Shown one piece after another: positions 42,928-51,745 of a stretch of 64,000 nt of DNA. Position numbers and translations under genes: made by a program. Each line of letters starts with the position of its first letter. The stretch's first letter is position 1. The notes below the pieces were generated by a model. It worked only from the letters and a program-made list of their open reading frames with translations, was not told the origin of the DNA and did no database searches. This stretch comes from an uncultured Ardenticatenia bacterium (GTDB lineage Bacteria; Chloroflexota; Anaerolineae; 4572-78; NAK82): the NCBI GenBank assembly GCA_937127125.1, contig CAKZLO010000062.1:26852-90851 (forward strand), in the 5' to 3' direction.

Positions 42928-44172
42928 TCATTGAAACCCACCACTCGTCGGCGCCAGCCCGCGTTCCGCTCGGATCTTCTCTTCGTATCCACTGGCACGA
43001 TAGGCAGACAGCGGATCAGGTGGAACACCCATTTCCTCACGCACCTTCTCCAATAGAGGGCGAACATCGGTCCGATACGCTGCGGTGAGAATGCGATGTG
43101 CCTCCAAGACGTCCCCAGCTGCTTGTGCCTCGGCCAGCTGAGCACGCGGCACCAGTAAGGCACATGCGTATGCTTCCTGGCAGTTCAATACCGAGTAGAT
43201 CATAGCCATCACTTTGCCCTCAATATTGTGGGATTGATCAATCATATAAGCCACGTTCTGGGCTGTGGAACGCGCCGGCTCGGCATCTCCCTGTGCGGCA
43301 TTGGTCAGCTCATAGTATATGAGGAAGAGCTCATAAGGATTCACACTGCCCACGATCAAGTCATCGTCGGCATATTTGCGATTGTTGAAGTGAAAGCCAC
43401 CTAGCTTCCCTTCGTCCAACAAGAATGCCACAATCTGTTCGATGTTCACACCTTGCGCATGGTGTCCTAGATCCATCAATACTTGTGCCTGTGGTCCCAG
43501 CTTGAGACACATCGCGTAGGAAGTGCCCCAATCCGGGATATCGGTGCTGTAGAAGTAGGGCTCAAAAAGCTTGTACTCGAGTAACATGCGGCTGCCAGTC
43601 GGCAAGTTTCGGTAAACGATGGGCAACAGCTCCTCATAACGGCGCTTGCGCCCACGCAGGTCGTCTTGTCCGGCGTAGTTGGTCCCATCAGCGAACCAGA
43701 GGCTTAGTATAGTGCTTCCTACTTGGGTCATAATCTCGCAGCATTCCAGGATGTGATCAAGTGCGTGTTGCCGCACGGCAGGATCGGGATTCCCAAGAGA
43801 GCCCAGACGATAGGAGTCGTCCTGAAAGAGATTAGGGTTCACTGCTCCAATGCGCAGCCCGCGCTCCTCAGCGTACTGGCGCATAGCACGATAATCACCG
43901 TCTTCTGGCTTATCCCACGGGATATGGATTGCCACAGACGGCGCGATACCTGTCATCTTATGCACCATTGCCGCGTCGTCAATCTTCTGGCGTGTGGTGA
44001 CAGCAGCGCCCTCCCAGGCAAAAGCTTTGAAACGCGTGCCACTATTAGCGTATCCCCAGCTAGGTGTTTCGATATGTTGTTTCTTCAGTGCCTCTTCTAC
44101 AGCTTGGACGTCGATACCTTGCTTCGTCAGCTGTTGTGCCAGAATTTCATACGCCGCGCGCAGGGTGCTCAT
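42928..44172 (-). CDS. rhaI: L-rhamnose isomerase, Pseudomonas-type
   Basis: A 414-residue TIM-barrel isomerase of the RhaI / xylose isomerase-like class. It converts L-rhamnose to L-rhamnulose and often other sugars such as L-lyxose or D-allose. Metal-site motifs are visible: [57 protein letters not shown]. It is clearly not the E. coli RhaA type only in length and motif detail. AAGGAGC lies before ATG 44172; upstream ATG 44193 is rejected. No rhamnulokinase or aldolase gene is nearby, so the physiological pathway is open. Confidence 0.9.
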   Translation of the reverse strand: MSTLRAAYEILAQQLTKQGIDVQAVEEALKKQHIETPSWGYANSGTRFKAFAWEGAAVTTRQKIDDAAMVHKMTGIAPSVAIHIPWDKPEDGDYRAMRQYAEERGLRIGAVNPNLFQDDSYRLGSLGNPDPAVRQHALDHILECCEIMTQVGSTILSLWFADGTNYAGQDDLRGRKRRYEELLPIVYRNLPTGSRMLLEYKLFEPYFYSTDIPDWGTSYAMCLKLGPQAQVLMDLGHHAQGVNIEQIVAFLLDEGKLGGFHFNNRKYADDDLIVGSVNPYELFLIYYELTNAAQGDAEPARSTAQNVAYMIDQSHNIEGKVMAMIYSVLNCQEAYACALLVPRAQLAEAQAAGDVLEAHRILTAAYRTDVRPLLEKVREEMGVPPDPLSAYRASGYEEKIRAERGLAPTSGGFQ

Positions 44173-44276
44173 AAAAAGATGCTCCTTTCTCATTACGACC
44201 GAGTGATCATCTTCTCTAGATTATAGAGTTGGCGCAAAGACGTAGAGTACCTCGATTCCGCCACCATCAAGGTTGC

Positions 44277-44305
44277 ATCTTACACGTGGTGCGGGGCGGA
44301 GTCAA
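44277..44305 (-). promoter_or_regulatory. Predicted promoter of the rhamnose isomerase operon
   Basis: Minus-strand TTGACT (44300-44305), 17-bp spacer, TAAGAT (44277-44282), about 105 bp before the rhaI start. A second TATAAT lies at 44220-44225 without a good -35. Nothing else is recognised in 44173-44460. Confidence 0.55.
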
Positions 44306-44460
44306 ACCATTTTGCAGTTTTCGTATCTTTTCTGCAAAGCTTTGGAACGAGCATCCTATGTCGAACTGCTATCTTGTGACAGCAGGACGAACTCAGGGGC
44401 AGCAAACGAGAGGAGCTTACCAAGGCCAGAGTGCGAAAACCTTGGTGTTCTTAGGGCACT

Positions 44461-45045
44461 TTACCGCTCATAATGAGGCAACGCCGAAGGACTGGATTGC
44501 TTCAGCAGCTCTGCAGCGAGCTGGGCGCCTCGTTCCAGCGCCTCTTGATTGGGGAGCACCGTTGCACGACGTGGAGCCGGTATATGCCTGTCCACGGTCT
44601 CTATCAATGCCTCCACTGGCAACATCCCTGTCACGGCAGCCAATGCACCTACTGTCACTGCGTTGGCAACTCGTGTATCGCTAATCTCTGCCGCAATCGC
44701 GTTTGCTGGCACTGCAACGTATTGAATGTCAGTACGTTCGGGAATCTCAAAAATGAGTGAGGAGTTATAGACAAGCACCCCTCCCGGCTTTACCAGAGGT
44801 TCATACTTGCGGAACGAGGGTATGTTCAGCGCAATTGCCGCATCTGGATGAAGCACAACTGGTGAACCGATCTCTTCGTCGCCGATCACCACCGTGGCAC
44901 TGGCTGTCCCACCACGCATCTCGGGGCCGTAGCTAGGATACCAAGTGACATAAAGATCTCTGTCCATAGCTGCATAAGCCAGCATCAGGCCTGCGAAGAG
45001 AACCCCTTGCCCTCCAAACCCTGCGATGATCACGGATACTTGCAT
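44461..45045 (-). CDS. 2-oxoacid:ferredoxin oxidoreductase, gamma subunit
   Basis: A 194-residue gamma subunit (VorA/KorC/PorG-like). It opens with VIIAGFGGQGVLFAGLMLAYAA, then WYPSYGPEMRGGTASATVVI, both diagnostic. It completes the CoA-dependent enzyme that oxidises 2-oxoacids to acyl-CoA and reduces ferredoxin. Last of the four-gene kor/vor unit, 16 bp after beta. Confidence 0.93.
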   Translation of the reverse strand: MQVSVIIAGFGGQGVLFAGLMLAYAAMDRDLYVTWYPSYGPEMRGGTASATVVIGDEEIGSPVVLHPDAAIALNIPSFRKYEPLVKPGGVLVYNSSLIFEIPERTDIQYVAVPANAIAAEISDTRVANAVTVGALAAVTGMLPVEALIETVDRHIPAPRRATVLPNQEALERGAQLAAELLKQSSPSALPHYER

Positions 45046-45061
45046 AGAAGCACGCTCACCT

Positions 45062-45859
45062 TCATCTCTTCGTTTTTAAGCGCTGCACTGCTTCGGACAC
45101 CTTGATCTCGCCCAAGGGATAATAGGCTACCATAGTATCCTTAATCCACTGGAGGGCTCCCTGTGGCGAAAGTCCCCAGTTGGTCGGGCAGGCAGAAAGA
45201 AACTCCACCATAGTGAAGCCAGCTTCAGCCATCTGGGCACGCAGTGCCAAACGAATAGCATTGCGTGCATCGCGAATAGTGCGTGCGTCATAAGTGGAGC
45301 AGCGTGCCACATAGGCACTGCCCGGCAGACCTGCGATCAACTCAGCCATACGTGTTGGCATGCCCATCGTCTCCACATCGCGTCCCTCAGGTGTGGTAGT
45401 GGTCACCTGACCGGCCAGAGTGGTAGGTGCCATTTGGCCACCGGTCATACCGTAATTGGCATTGTTAACGAAGAACGCAGTGATATTCTCACCGCGCATT
45501 GCTGCCCATACCACTTCAGACATACCGATCGCAGCCATGTCCCCGTCGCCCTGGTAGGTAATTACGACGCGGTCGGGAAGCATACGCTTGATGCCAATCG
45601 CCACGGCAGGAGCACGGCCATGTGGCGCCACTACGCCATCCAACACCAAATAGCGGTAAAAGAAAACGGAACAACCAACTGGTGATACGCTGATTGTATT
45701 TTCCTGGATCCCCAGCTCGTCGATCACTTCGGCGATGAGCTTGTTGATCAAGCCGTGAGTGCAACCCGGGCAATAGTTAGTTGTCTCCTCGGTCAGAGCA
45801 CGTGGCCGAGCGTAAACCAGCTGCTCTTGTACGTTTACCACTGCAATCTGTTCGTCCAC
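45062..45859 (-). CDS. 2-oxoacid:ferredoxin oxidoreductase, beta (thiamine diphosphate) subunit
   Basis: A 265-residue beta subunit. TPP-binding motif is YQGDGDMAAIGMSEVVWAA ending in the VNNANYGMTGGQ stretch. Cys33 in YCPGCTHG and Cys in SPVGCSVFFYR resemble the iron-sulfur or structural cysteines of KorB. The overall sequence is closest to the VorA/KorB group for branched-chain 2-oxoacids or 2-oxoglutarate. Two bp separate it from alpha. Confidence 0.93.
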   Translation of the reverse strand: MDEQIAVVNVQEQLVYARPRALTEETTNYCPGCTHGLINKLIAEVIDELGIQENTISVSPVGCSVFFYRYLVLDGVVAPHGRAPAVAIGIKRMLPDRVVITYQGDGDMAAIGMSEVVWAAMRGENITAFFVNNANYGMTGGQMAPTTLAGQVTTTTPEGRDVETMGMPTRMAELIAGLPGSAYVARCSTYDARTIRDARNAIRLALRAQMAEAGFTMVEFLSACPTNWGLSPQGALQWIKDTMVAYYPLGEIKVSEAVQRLKTKR

Positions 45860-45860
45860 T

Positions 45861-46916
45861 TCAATCCTCTTTGCTTAACTCCACAATTCGTTCCAGTATC
45901 TCCTCGGGCACAGGAACACTGCCGCCAGGGCGGCCATGGAAATATACCGGTGCCTGTCCGCATACAGCCATGCGCACATCATCCACCATTTGTCCCGTGT
46001 TCATCTCCACCACTAACACAGCTCGGGCGTGTGCGGCTGCCTGCTCAATAGGTTTGTAGGGGAATGGCCACAGGGTAATGGGTCGGATCAAACCAACACG
46101 TATTCCGTGTGCACGTGCTTCGCGAACTGCTGTCTTTGCAATGCGTCCCACGCTGCCGAAAGCGACCACCAGTATCTCAGCATCGTCGACGAGCCAAGTC
46201 TCACAGCGCACCTCAGTCTGGCGGATGCGTTGTAGCTTGGCCTGTAGGCGCCAGTTCATGGCTTCCAGCGTTTCCGCTTCAAGGCCGAAAGCGGCGATGC
46301 TGTTAGGAGGGCGTCCACGCGCACCAGTAAGTGCCCACGGTGGACGCGTCCGCGAACGCTCGCGCATCGGTGGTAACTGCGCTGGCTCCATCATCTGACC
46401 GATCAAGCCGTCTCCTGCCAAGATGGCAACAGTGCGATACTTGTCAGCTAGATCAAACGCCAGCACTGTCAGGTCAATCGCTTCCTGAACCGTTGCAGGA
46501 GCCAGCACGATGCAACGGTAATCGCCATGACCGCCACCGCGTGTAAGCTGATTGTAGTCTGCCTGAGATGGCTGAATGTTTCCAAGGCCTGGGCCGCCGC
46601 GCATAATATCCACCACGACTGCAGGCACATCCGACAACGCGATGTAGGAAAGCCCTTCTTGCATCAAGCTGATGCCCGGTCCAGAGGACGAGGTCATTGC
46701 CCAAGCACCTGTGCACGCGGCGCCGTACACCATATTAATAGCGGCAATCTCACTTTCCGCCTGTAGGAAGACACGCCCTAATTCCGGCATCCGTCGTGAC
46801 ATATGTTCCAAGAGCTCGGTCTGCGGTGTGATAGGATAACCGAAGTAGGCATCCACGCCGGCGCGTAGTGCTGCCTCAGCAATCGCTATGTTACCTTTCA
46901 GGAGTTCCTTTGCCAC
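45861..46916 (-). CDS. 2-oxoacid:ferredoxin oxidoreductase, alpha subunit
   Basis: A 351-residue alpha subunit (VorB/KorA). It begins [32 protein letters not shown] (motif G-Y-P-I-T-P-Q-T at 20-29), with [18 protein letters not shown] and [20 protein letters not shown] for the C-terminal transketolase-like domain. The pattern resembles VorB, which acts on branched-chain 2-oxoacids; this would suit a genome rich in amino acid uptake systems. Substrate assignment is inference. Confidence 0.93.
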   Translation of the reverse strand: MAKELLKGNIAIAEAALRAGVDAYFGYPITPQTELLEHMSRRMPELGRVFLQAESEIAAINMVYGAACTGAWAMTSSSGPGISLMQEGLSYIALSDVPAVVVDIMRGGPGLGNIQPSQADYNQLTRGGGHGDYRCIVLAPATVQEAIDLTVLAFDLADKYRTVAILAGDGLIGQMMEPAQLPPMRERSRTRPPWALTGARGRPPNSIAAFGLEAETLEAMNWRLQAKLQRIRQTEVRCETWLVDDAEILVVAFGSVGRIAKTAVREARAHGIRVGLIRPITLWPFPYKPIEQAAAHARAVLVVEMNTGQMVDDVRMAVCGQAPVYFHGRPGGSVPVPEEILERIVELSKED

Positions 46917-47029
46917 TGTTCGCTACTCGTGCTCTCTTGCGGGATGGAATATTTTTGTGGATGCCCGTACGATGTCAGTACTTTTACGTCGGCACAAAAG
47001 TGACACCGGAGAGTTTGTACGCACACCGC

Positions 47030-47311
47030 TCATGCCGGCCCTGTCACCACTAGCACCACTTCTTCAGCGGCCGAGCCCTCTTGTGACTTGACCTTGACTT
47101 CACGGAATACCTCGATTGCAGCATCCGGACACATAATGGCACACAGCGCGCATCCAGTGCAACGCTGTTGTGGATCAACCAGCTCCGCTGGCCGATATCC
47201 TCTGCTATTGAAGGAATTTGCCATCCGGATGAGATTGGAGGGACAGACAGTGGTACACAGCTGACACCCTTTGCACGCCTCCAGATTAATGACAATCCGA
47301 CCTCTAGCCAT
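47030..47311 (-). CDS. 2-oxoacid:ferredoxin oxidoreductase, delta (2[4Fe-4S]) subunit
   Basis: A 93-residue ferredoxin-like subunit with two full cluster motifs, CKGCQLCTTVCP (13-24) and CTGCALCAIMCP (51-62), which carry electrons from the TPP site to ferredoxin. It is first in the four-gene unit, 113 bp before alpha. Confidence 0.93.
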   Translation of the reverse strand: MARGRIVINLEACKGCQLCTTVCPSNLIRMANSFNSRGYRPAELVDPQQRCTGCALCAIMCPDAAIEVFREVKVKSQEGSAAEEVVLVVTGPA

Positions 47312-47511
47312 TTTGTTTCACCAGTCTCCTAATCGGTCTCTAGGCTCAGCACTATCCAATCTACATGGAATAACCCTCAAGTACCCCGAAAGCAACGTCA
47401 ATGGGACCGGAGATAGACCTTTCCCTTCTTGGCTCCCATACATTTCATTCAGTTTTCACTCTAGCATACCTGGAGTACATTGGCAAAGATTGCACATATG
47501 CGAATATCCCT

Positions 47512-47540
47512 TTGACCCTTCTTTGCTCCACAGTTATAAT
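47512..47540 (+). promoter_or_regulatory. Promoter before the TPR protein gene
   Basis: TTGACC (47512-47517), 17-bp spacer, TATAAT (47535-47540). The -10 box covers an in-frame ATG at 47539, so that codon cannot be the main start; transcription begins near 47547. Confidence 0.65.
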
Positions 47541-47577
47541 GGCTGTAGAGAGTACTGAAGAGGATTTGACCTTGGCC

Positions 47578-48672
47578 ATGCGAATTCCGGATACGTATGA
47601 AAGCATCTTCATAAAAGCGCGCGTCCACAGTGCGGAGGGCGAACTTGAGGAGGCAGCGCTGGAGTACAAGCGCCTTAGTGATCGTCTTGCCAATCTGAAA
47701 CCGGAACTGTGGAAACGACGCCCCCAATTACGTGATATGTATTATGCAAGTTTAGCTGAACAAGCGCGCATCCATCACGTTTTGGGCAATCTTGAACAAT
47801 CTCTAGCGTTGTACCGTCAGTTGGACGAGTCAGGAGCTCCTGGCAAGACGCTATGGCGTCGAGAAGCTGCCCGTGTGCTTATTGATATGGGACATGTGGA
47901 ACAGGGATTAGATGAGCTACGCGCCGAAGCAGTTACCACGCCGGGCAATCACGAAAATTGGTTAGTCATAGGTCTCGAATGCAAAGCTCTAGGACGGTGG
48001 GAGGAAGCTGAGGAGAATCTTAAGCGTGCGGTGAGAAATGCCCTGACTTCGGAAAGTAAGCAAGAAAGCTATCTTGCCCTGTTTGATCTTTATCGTTCCC
48101 AAGGCCGTATCGAGGATGCTATCACTGTTTGGGCTCAGGCGTGGGAGGATGAAACAGAACCGAGTGACACCTTCCCTGTCTATCAGATGCTGATTGAGAG
48201 TGGGCAGCTGGAGCGAGCGCGCGAGTATCTGGAGCGTGAAACCAACCCTCTACGTAGAGGTTTCTACCAAGGTTTGTGCGAGGCCCGGCAGGGCAGAGCT
48301 CGAGAGGCCGAACGCCGCTGGAAAAAAGTCGCTGAGATGAAACCTTTCGAGTTCGAAGATGGGCACGAGGAGTGGGCCGAGGCAGCTCTGCGGACGAATT
48401 CACCTCCTGAAGAGGTGATCAGGGTCCTAGAGAAGAGTGCCAATGCGAAGCGGCTTACACCCCGAGGAATAGTATTGCTTGCTGCTGCGGAGGCACGCCT
48501 TGGGCATGCGAATCATGTGGAGAAGATCCTTAAGCGGGCGTGTTTGATGAAACGCGGAGGTCGACCGCGACGAGAAAGACTCTCTGCAGAAGAATGGTCA
48601 CTGTTCAGCGAACTGGTAGCTGAGCCTGGAGCCAGTCAGGAATTCAAGAACTTTTTCGATGGAGGTTCCTGA
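47578..48672 (+). CDS. TPR-repeat protein
   Basis: About 364 residues, soluble, made of tandem 34-residue helix pairs. Clear repeat units include the segment around AEGELEEAALEYKRLSDRLA, GNLEQSLALYRQL, GHVEQGLDELRAEA, GRWEEAEENLKRAV and GRIEDAITVWAQAW. TPR superhelices mount protein complexes; no partner is evident. It is the first gene of a plus-strand run leading to the SAM hydrolase, murA and pfk, so a cell-envelope or housekeeping scaffold is possible. Start 47578 is inferred from the promoter; longer starts at 47401 and 47539 lie upstream of the predicted transcript. Confidence 0.7.
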   Translation: MRIPDTYESIFIKARVHSAEGELEEAALEYKRLSDRLANLKPELWKRRPQLRDMYYASLAEQARIHHVLGNLEQSLALYRQLDESGAPGKTLWRREAARVLIDMGHVEQGLDELRAEAVTTPGNHENWLVIGLECKALGRWEEAEENLKRAVRNALTSESKQESYLALFDLYRSQGRIEDAITVWAQAWEDETEPSDTFPVYQMLIESGQLERAREYLERETNPLRRGFYQGLCEARQGRAREAERRWKKVAEMKPFEFEDGHEEWAEAALRTNSPPEEVIRVLEKSANAKRLTPRGIVLLAAAEARLGHANHVEKILKRACLMKRGGRPRRERLSAEEWSLFSELVAEPGASQEFKNFFDGGS

Positions 48673-48723
48673 GGTAGCAGCTGATCAAGGCACCATTTCA
48701 CCTGTATTCTCGCCCATGGGCCT

Positions 48724-49530
48724 ATGCCGATCATAACCCTGACCACTGATTTTGGAATGTCCGATGCCTATGTAGGGGTTATGAAGGGTGTGATCCTGAC
48801 GATCGCCCCACACGTGACCCTAGTGGACATTTCTCATGAGGTGCCGGCCCAAGATGTGCTGACCGCTTCCTTCCTGCTATATCAGGCAGAGCTTTACTTT
48901 CCCCCTGATACCATCCACATAGCAGTGGTCGACCCTGGAGTCGGTAGCGAACGACGTGCGCTGGCCGCACGCACGAATACAGGAATTTTCTTGGCACCGG
49001 ACAATGGGGTGCTCACCTGTGTATTGATGCACTCTGCCAATTGGGAAGCATACAGCATCACCAATGCGGAATATTGGCTGCCAGTGGTTAGTGCTACGTT
49101 TCACGGCCGTGACATATTCGCACCGGTTGGCGCACACTTGGCCAGAGGACTGCCCATCTCCTATCTAGGAAAACCGGTTGACGACCCAGTGCTTTTGACA
49201 CTTCCGGTCCCTGATTTCAAGGCATCTGGCGAAATTATTGCCCATGTGTTCCATATAGATCGCTTTGGAAACCTTGTTCTGGACATTAAAGCAGAGCAGC
49301 TCCCCGAAATACCCGTGTTTGAGCTCGCAGGGCACAGAATAGAGGGTCTGCGACGCACCTATGCCGATGGTGTGCCAGATGCATTGATCGCGTATGTAGG
49401 TAGCACACGTCATCATGTCGAGATTGCTCTGCCTGGGGGAGATGCAGCTCGTGTCACAGGCGCCCAGATTGGGACGCCAGTATCCATTCACAACGGTGAA
49501 GTGACCAAGACGAAATGGACGAATTCGTAA
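48724..49530 (+). CDS. S-adenosyl-L-methionine hydrolase (DUF62 family)
   Basis: A 268-residue member of the SAM hydroxide adenosyltransferase family, which splits SAM into adenosine and methionine and is related to fluorinase and chlorinase. The N-terminal [19 protein letters not shown], the [13 protein letters not shown] loop and [15 protein letters not shown] hold the Asp-Arg-His set used to activate water. [10 protein letters not shown] is the C-terminal nucleoside-binding strand. Halogenases have a 21-23 residue insertion that I do not see here. Its end overlaps murA by 16 bp. Confidence 0.9.
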   Translation: MPIITLTTDFGMSDAYVGVMKGVILTIAPHVTLVDISHEVPAQDVLTASFLLYQAELYFPPDTIHIAVVDPGVGSERRALAARTNTGIFLAPDNGVLTCVLMHSANWEAYSITNAEYWLPVVSATFHGRDIFAPVGAHLARGLPISYLGKPVDDPVLLTLPVPDFKASGEIIAHVFHIDRFGNLVLDIKAEQLPEIPVFELAGHRIEGLRRTYADGVPDALIAYVGSTRHHVEIALPGGDAARVTGAQIGTPVSIHNGEVTKTKWTNS

Positions 49531-50801
49531 TCGAGGGTGGATATCCTCTAAAGGGTACCATTGTTCCCGGTGGCAATAAGAATGCCACTTTCCCGTTGAT
49601 CTCTGCGGCTCTGCTTACAGATGAACCTGTTGTCCTGCACAACTTGCCCGACATCGGGGACGTGCGCGTTATGCTGACCATTATGCGCGATCTGGGGGTC
49701 GAAGTCGAATCTCACGACAGCCATACTGTCACTTTGCGCGCTTCACGGGTGCACAAGGTCAAACCCGATCCAGCACTATTTGGTCAGATGCGTGGCGCCT
49801 TGGTGTTGACCGGTTCACTGTTGGCACGCGAAGGAAGAGTGGAGCTGCCTAAGCCAGGAGGTGATCAGATTGGTCGTCGTCGTATCGATACCCATATATT
49901 AGCGCTTAGTCAGCTCGGAGCCAATCTTGACTATAATGAAAGCTTAACGTTAGCAGCAGGGCGCCTGCGTGGAGCAGACATCCTGCTCGATGAAGCCAGT
50001 GTGACGGCCACCGAAAACACGATCCTCGCTGCCGTCACCGCAGAAGGTAACACAGTTATCCGCAACGCGGCCTCGGAGCCTCACGTGCAAGATCTGTGTC
50101 ATCTACTGAACCGGATGGGCGCTCGCATCACGGGTATTGGATCCAACGTGCTGTCAATAGAAGGTGTTCCGCGCCTGCATGGAACGGATTTTACATTGAG
50201 TGCTGATTATGTAGAGGTCGGCAGCTACATTGCCTTGGCAGCGACTACCGGCAGCGAACTGCTCATTCGAAATGCTTCACCGGAACACTTACGCATGATT
50301 TTGTTCGTCTTCAAACGACTGGGCGTAGAGGTAGAAATTCGCGGCGATGATATTCTGGTGCCGGCAACCCAACCACTCCAGATCGTGCCGGATATGGGTG
50401 ACGCCATCCCCAAAGTGGACGATGCCCCATGGCCCGGTTTCCCGGCCGATATGATGAGTGTCAGCATTGTGGTCGCGACGCAGTCTAAGGGCACTGTGTT
50501 ATTCCATGAGAAAATGTTTGAGAGTCGGTTGTTCTTCGTGGACAAGTTGATCGGTATGGGAGCACGCATTGTGCTATGTGATCCCCATCGCTGTCTTGTC
50601 CAGGGGCCGAGCCAGCTCCACGCCGAACCGCAAGGTATAGCCAGTCCTGATATACGGGCCGGCATGGCACTTCTCATTGCTGCACTGTGTGCCAAAGGCA
50701 CCAGCATTATCCGCAATATCAGGCAGATTGATCGTGGCTATGAACAGGTTGACGTGAAATTGGCCCAACTCGGAGCGCGCATCAAGCGGGTAAGCTGTTG
50801 A
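49515..50801 (+). CDS. murA: UDP-N-acetylglucosamine 1-carboxyvinyltransferase (MurA), Asp variant
   Basis: A 428-residue enzyme that adds enolpyruvate from PEP to UDP-GlcNAc, the first committed step of peptidoglycan synthesis. PGGNKNA (18-24) gives the Lys22-Asn23 pair; [15 protein letters not shown] and PAEMMS-like [18 protein letters not shown] are present. In the active-site loop [18 protein letters not shown] the usual Cys115 (E. coli) is Asp117. Asp at this place keeps activity but gives intrinsic fosfomycin resistance, as in Mycobacterium and Chlamydia. It overlaps the SAM hydrolase gene and ends 11 bp before the HDAC-family gene. Confidence 0.95.
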   Translation: MDEFVIEGGYPLKGTIVPGGNKNATFPLISAALLTDEPVVLHNLPDIGDVRVMLTIMRDLGVEVESHDSHTVTLRASRVHKVKPDPALFGQMRGALVLTGSLLAREGRVELPKPGGDQIGRRRIDTHILALSQLGANLDYNESLTLAAGRLRGADILLDEASVTATENTILAAVTAEGNTVIRNAASEPHVQDLCHLLNRMGARITGIGSNVLSIEGVPRLHGTDFTLSADYVEVGSYIALAATTGSELLIRNASPEHLRMILFVFKRLGVEVEIRGDDILVPATQPLQIVPDMGDAIPKVDDAPWPGFPADMMSVSIVVATQSKGTVLFHEKMFESRLFFVDKLIGMGARIVLCDPHRCLVQGPSQLHAEPQGIASPDIRAGMALLIAALCAKGTSIIRNIRQIDRGYEQVDVKLAQLGARIKRVSC

Positions 50802-50812
50802 GGGTTCGTTGG

Positions 50813-51715
50813 ATGAGGATGTTTTTTAGTGATTTGTTCACCTTTCCTCTGCCGTCGGGGCACAAATTCCCCCTGTCCAAGTACACTTTGTTGCGACAAC
50901 GAGTGGTTGAGACAGGCTTGGCAGCGCACCATACACTGTGTCCATCCCGTCCCGTCACCGAAGCAGAAGTTGAACGGGTGCATACAGCCAAGTACTGGCA
51001 AAGTTTTCAGCTCGGTCGTTTGAGCGAGTTCGAGATGAGACGCATTGGGCTCCCCTGGTCGCCCCAACTGGTAGAGCGCACGCGCCATTCTGTAGGCGGG
51101 ACAATAGAAGCATGCTTCGTGGCTTTCAAAGATGGGTGCGCGGTGAACCTGGCGGGTGGTACCCATCATGCATTTAAGGACTGCGGTGCGGGCTATTGCG
51201 TCTTGAACGACAGTGCTGTGGCAGTGCGTGCGATTCAGGCGGAAGGATTGTGCAGGCGGGTACTTATTGTGGACTGTGATGTCCATCAAGGAGATGGAAC
51301 AGCAGCAATCTTCTCCGATGATCCAGATGTCTTCACCTTCTCTATTCATGCTGCGAATAACTATCCGTTCCATAAGCAGATCAGCAAGCTGGATATCGCT
51401 TTGACTGATGGCACTGGCGATGCAGCTTATCTCCAAGCTTTGGAATGGGGATTACAGCGCGCCATTGACTGCTCGCGTGCTGAACTGGCAATCTACCTGG
51501 CTGGTGCGGATCCTTACCAGGATGACCGTCTTGGACGTCTGTCTCTCTCTAAGGAGGGACTTCGAGAACGCGACAATCTGGTGCTGAGCTCCTTACACTG
51601 TGCGGGCATCCCTGTTGCCATTACGATGGCTGGGGGCTACGCTCAGCGCATCGAGGATACAGTAGATATCCATTTACAAACTATAACAATGGCCGAAGCG
51701 ATTTACTCGTCATAG
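50813..51715 (+). CDS. Histone deacetylase-family (AcuC-like) hydrolase
   Basis: A 300-residue arginase-deacetylase fold protein. Active-site motifs: GGTHHAFKDCGAGYCVLNDS with the His pair and Gly-rich loop, VLIVDCDVHQGDGTA with zinc ligands Asp and His, and LAGADPYQDDRLGRLSLS with the third zinc Asp. Bacterial relatives deacetylate acetyl-CoA synthetase (AcuC), acetylpolyamines or other acetyl-lysines; target here unknown. The catalytic Tyr may be in GGYAQRIEDT. ATG 50813 has GAGGG 8 nt upstream. Between murA and pfk in a probable operon. Confidence 0.88.
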   Translation: MRMFFSDLFTFPLPSGHKFPLSKYTLLRQRVVETGLAAHHTLCPSRPVTEAEVERVHTAKYWQSFQLGRLSEFEMRRIGLPWSPQLVERTRHSVGGTIEACFVAFKDGCAVNLAGGTHHAFKDCGAGYCVLNDSAVAVRAIQAEGLCRRVLIVDCDVHQGDGTAAIFSDDPDVFTFSIHAANNYPFHKQISKLDIALTDGTGDAAYLQALEWGLQRAIDCSRAELAIYLAGADPYQDDRLGRLSLSKEGLRERDNLVLSSLHCAGIPVAITMAGGYAQRIEDTVDIHLQTITMAEAIYSS

Positions 51716-51745
51716 GTCTCTAGATTGTGACAAGAGGTGCTAGGT

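Noticed and set aside
44229..44684. 151-codon plus-strand frame overlapping korC and its 3' flank
   Set aside because: Mostly antisense to korC, with no start signal and no recognisable domain.
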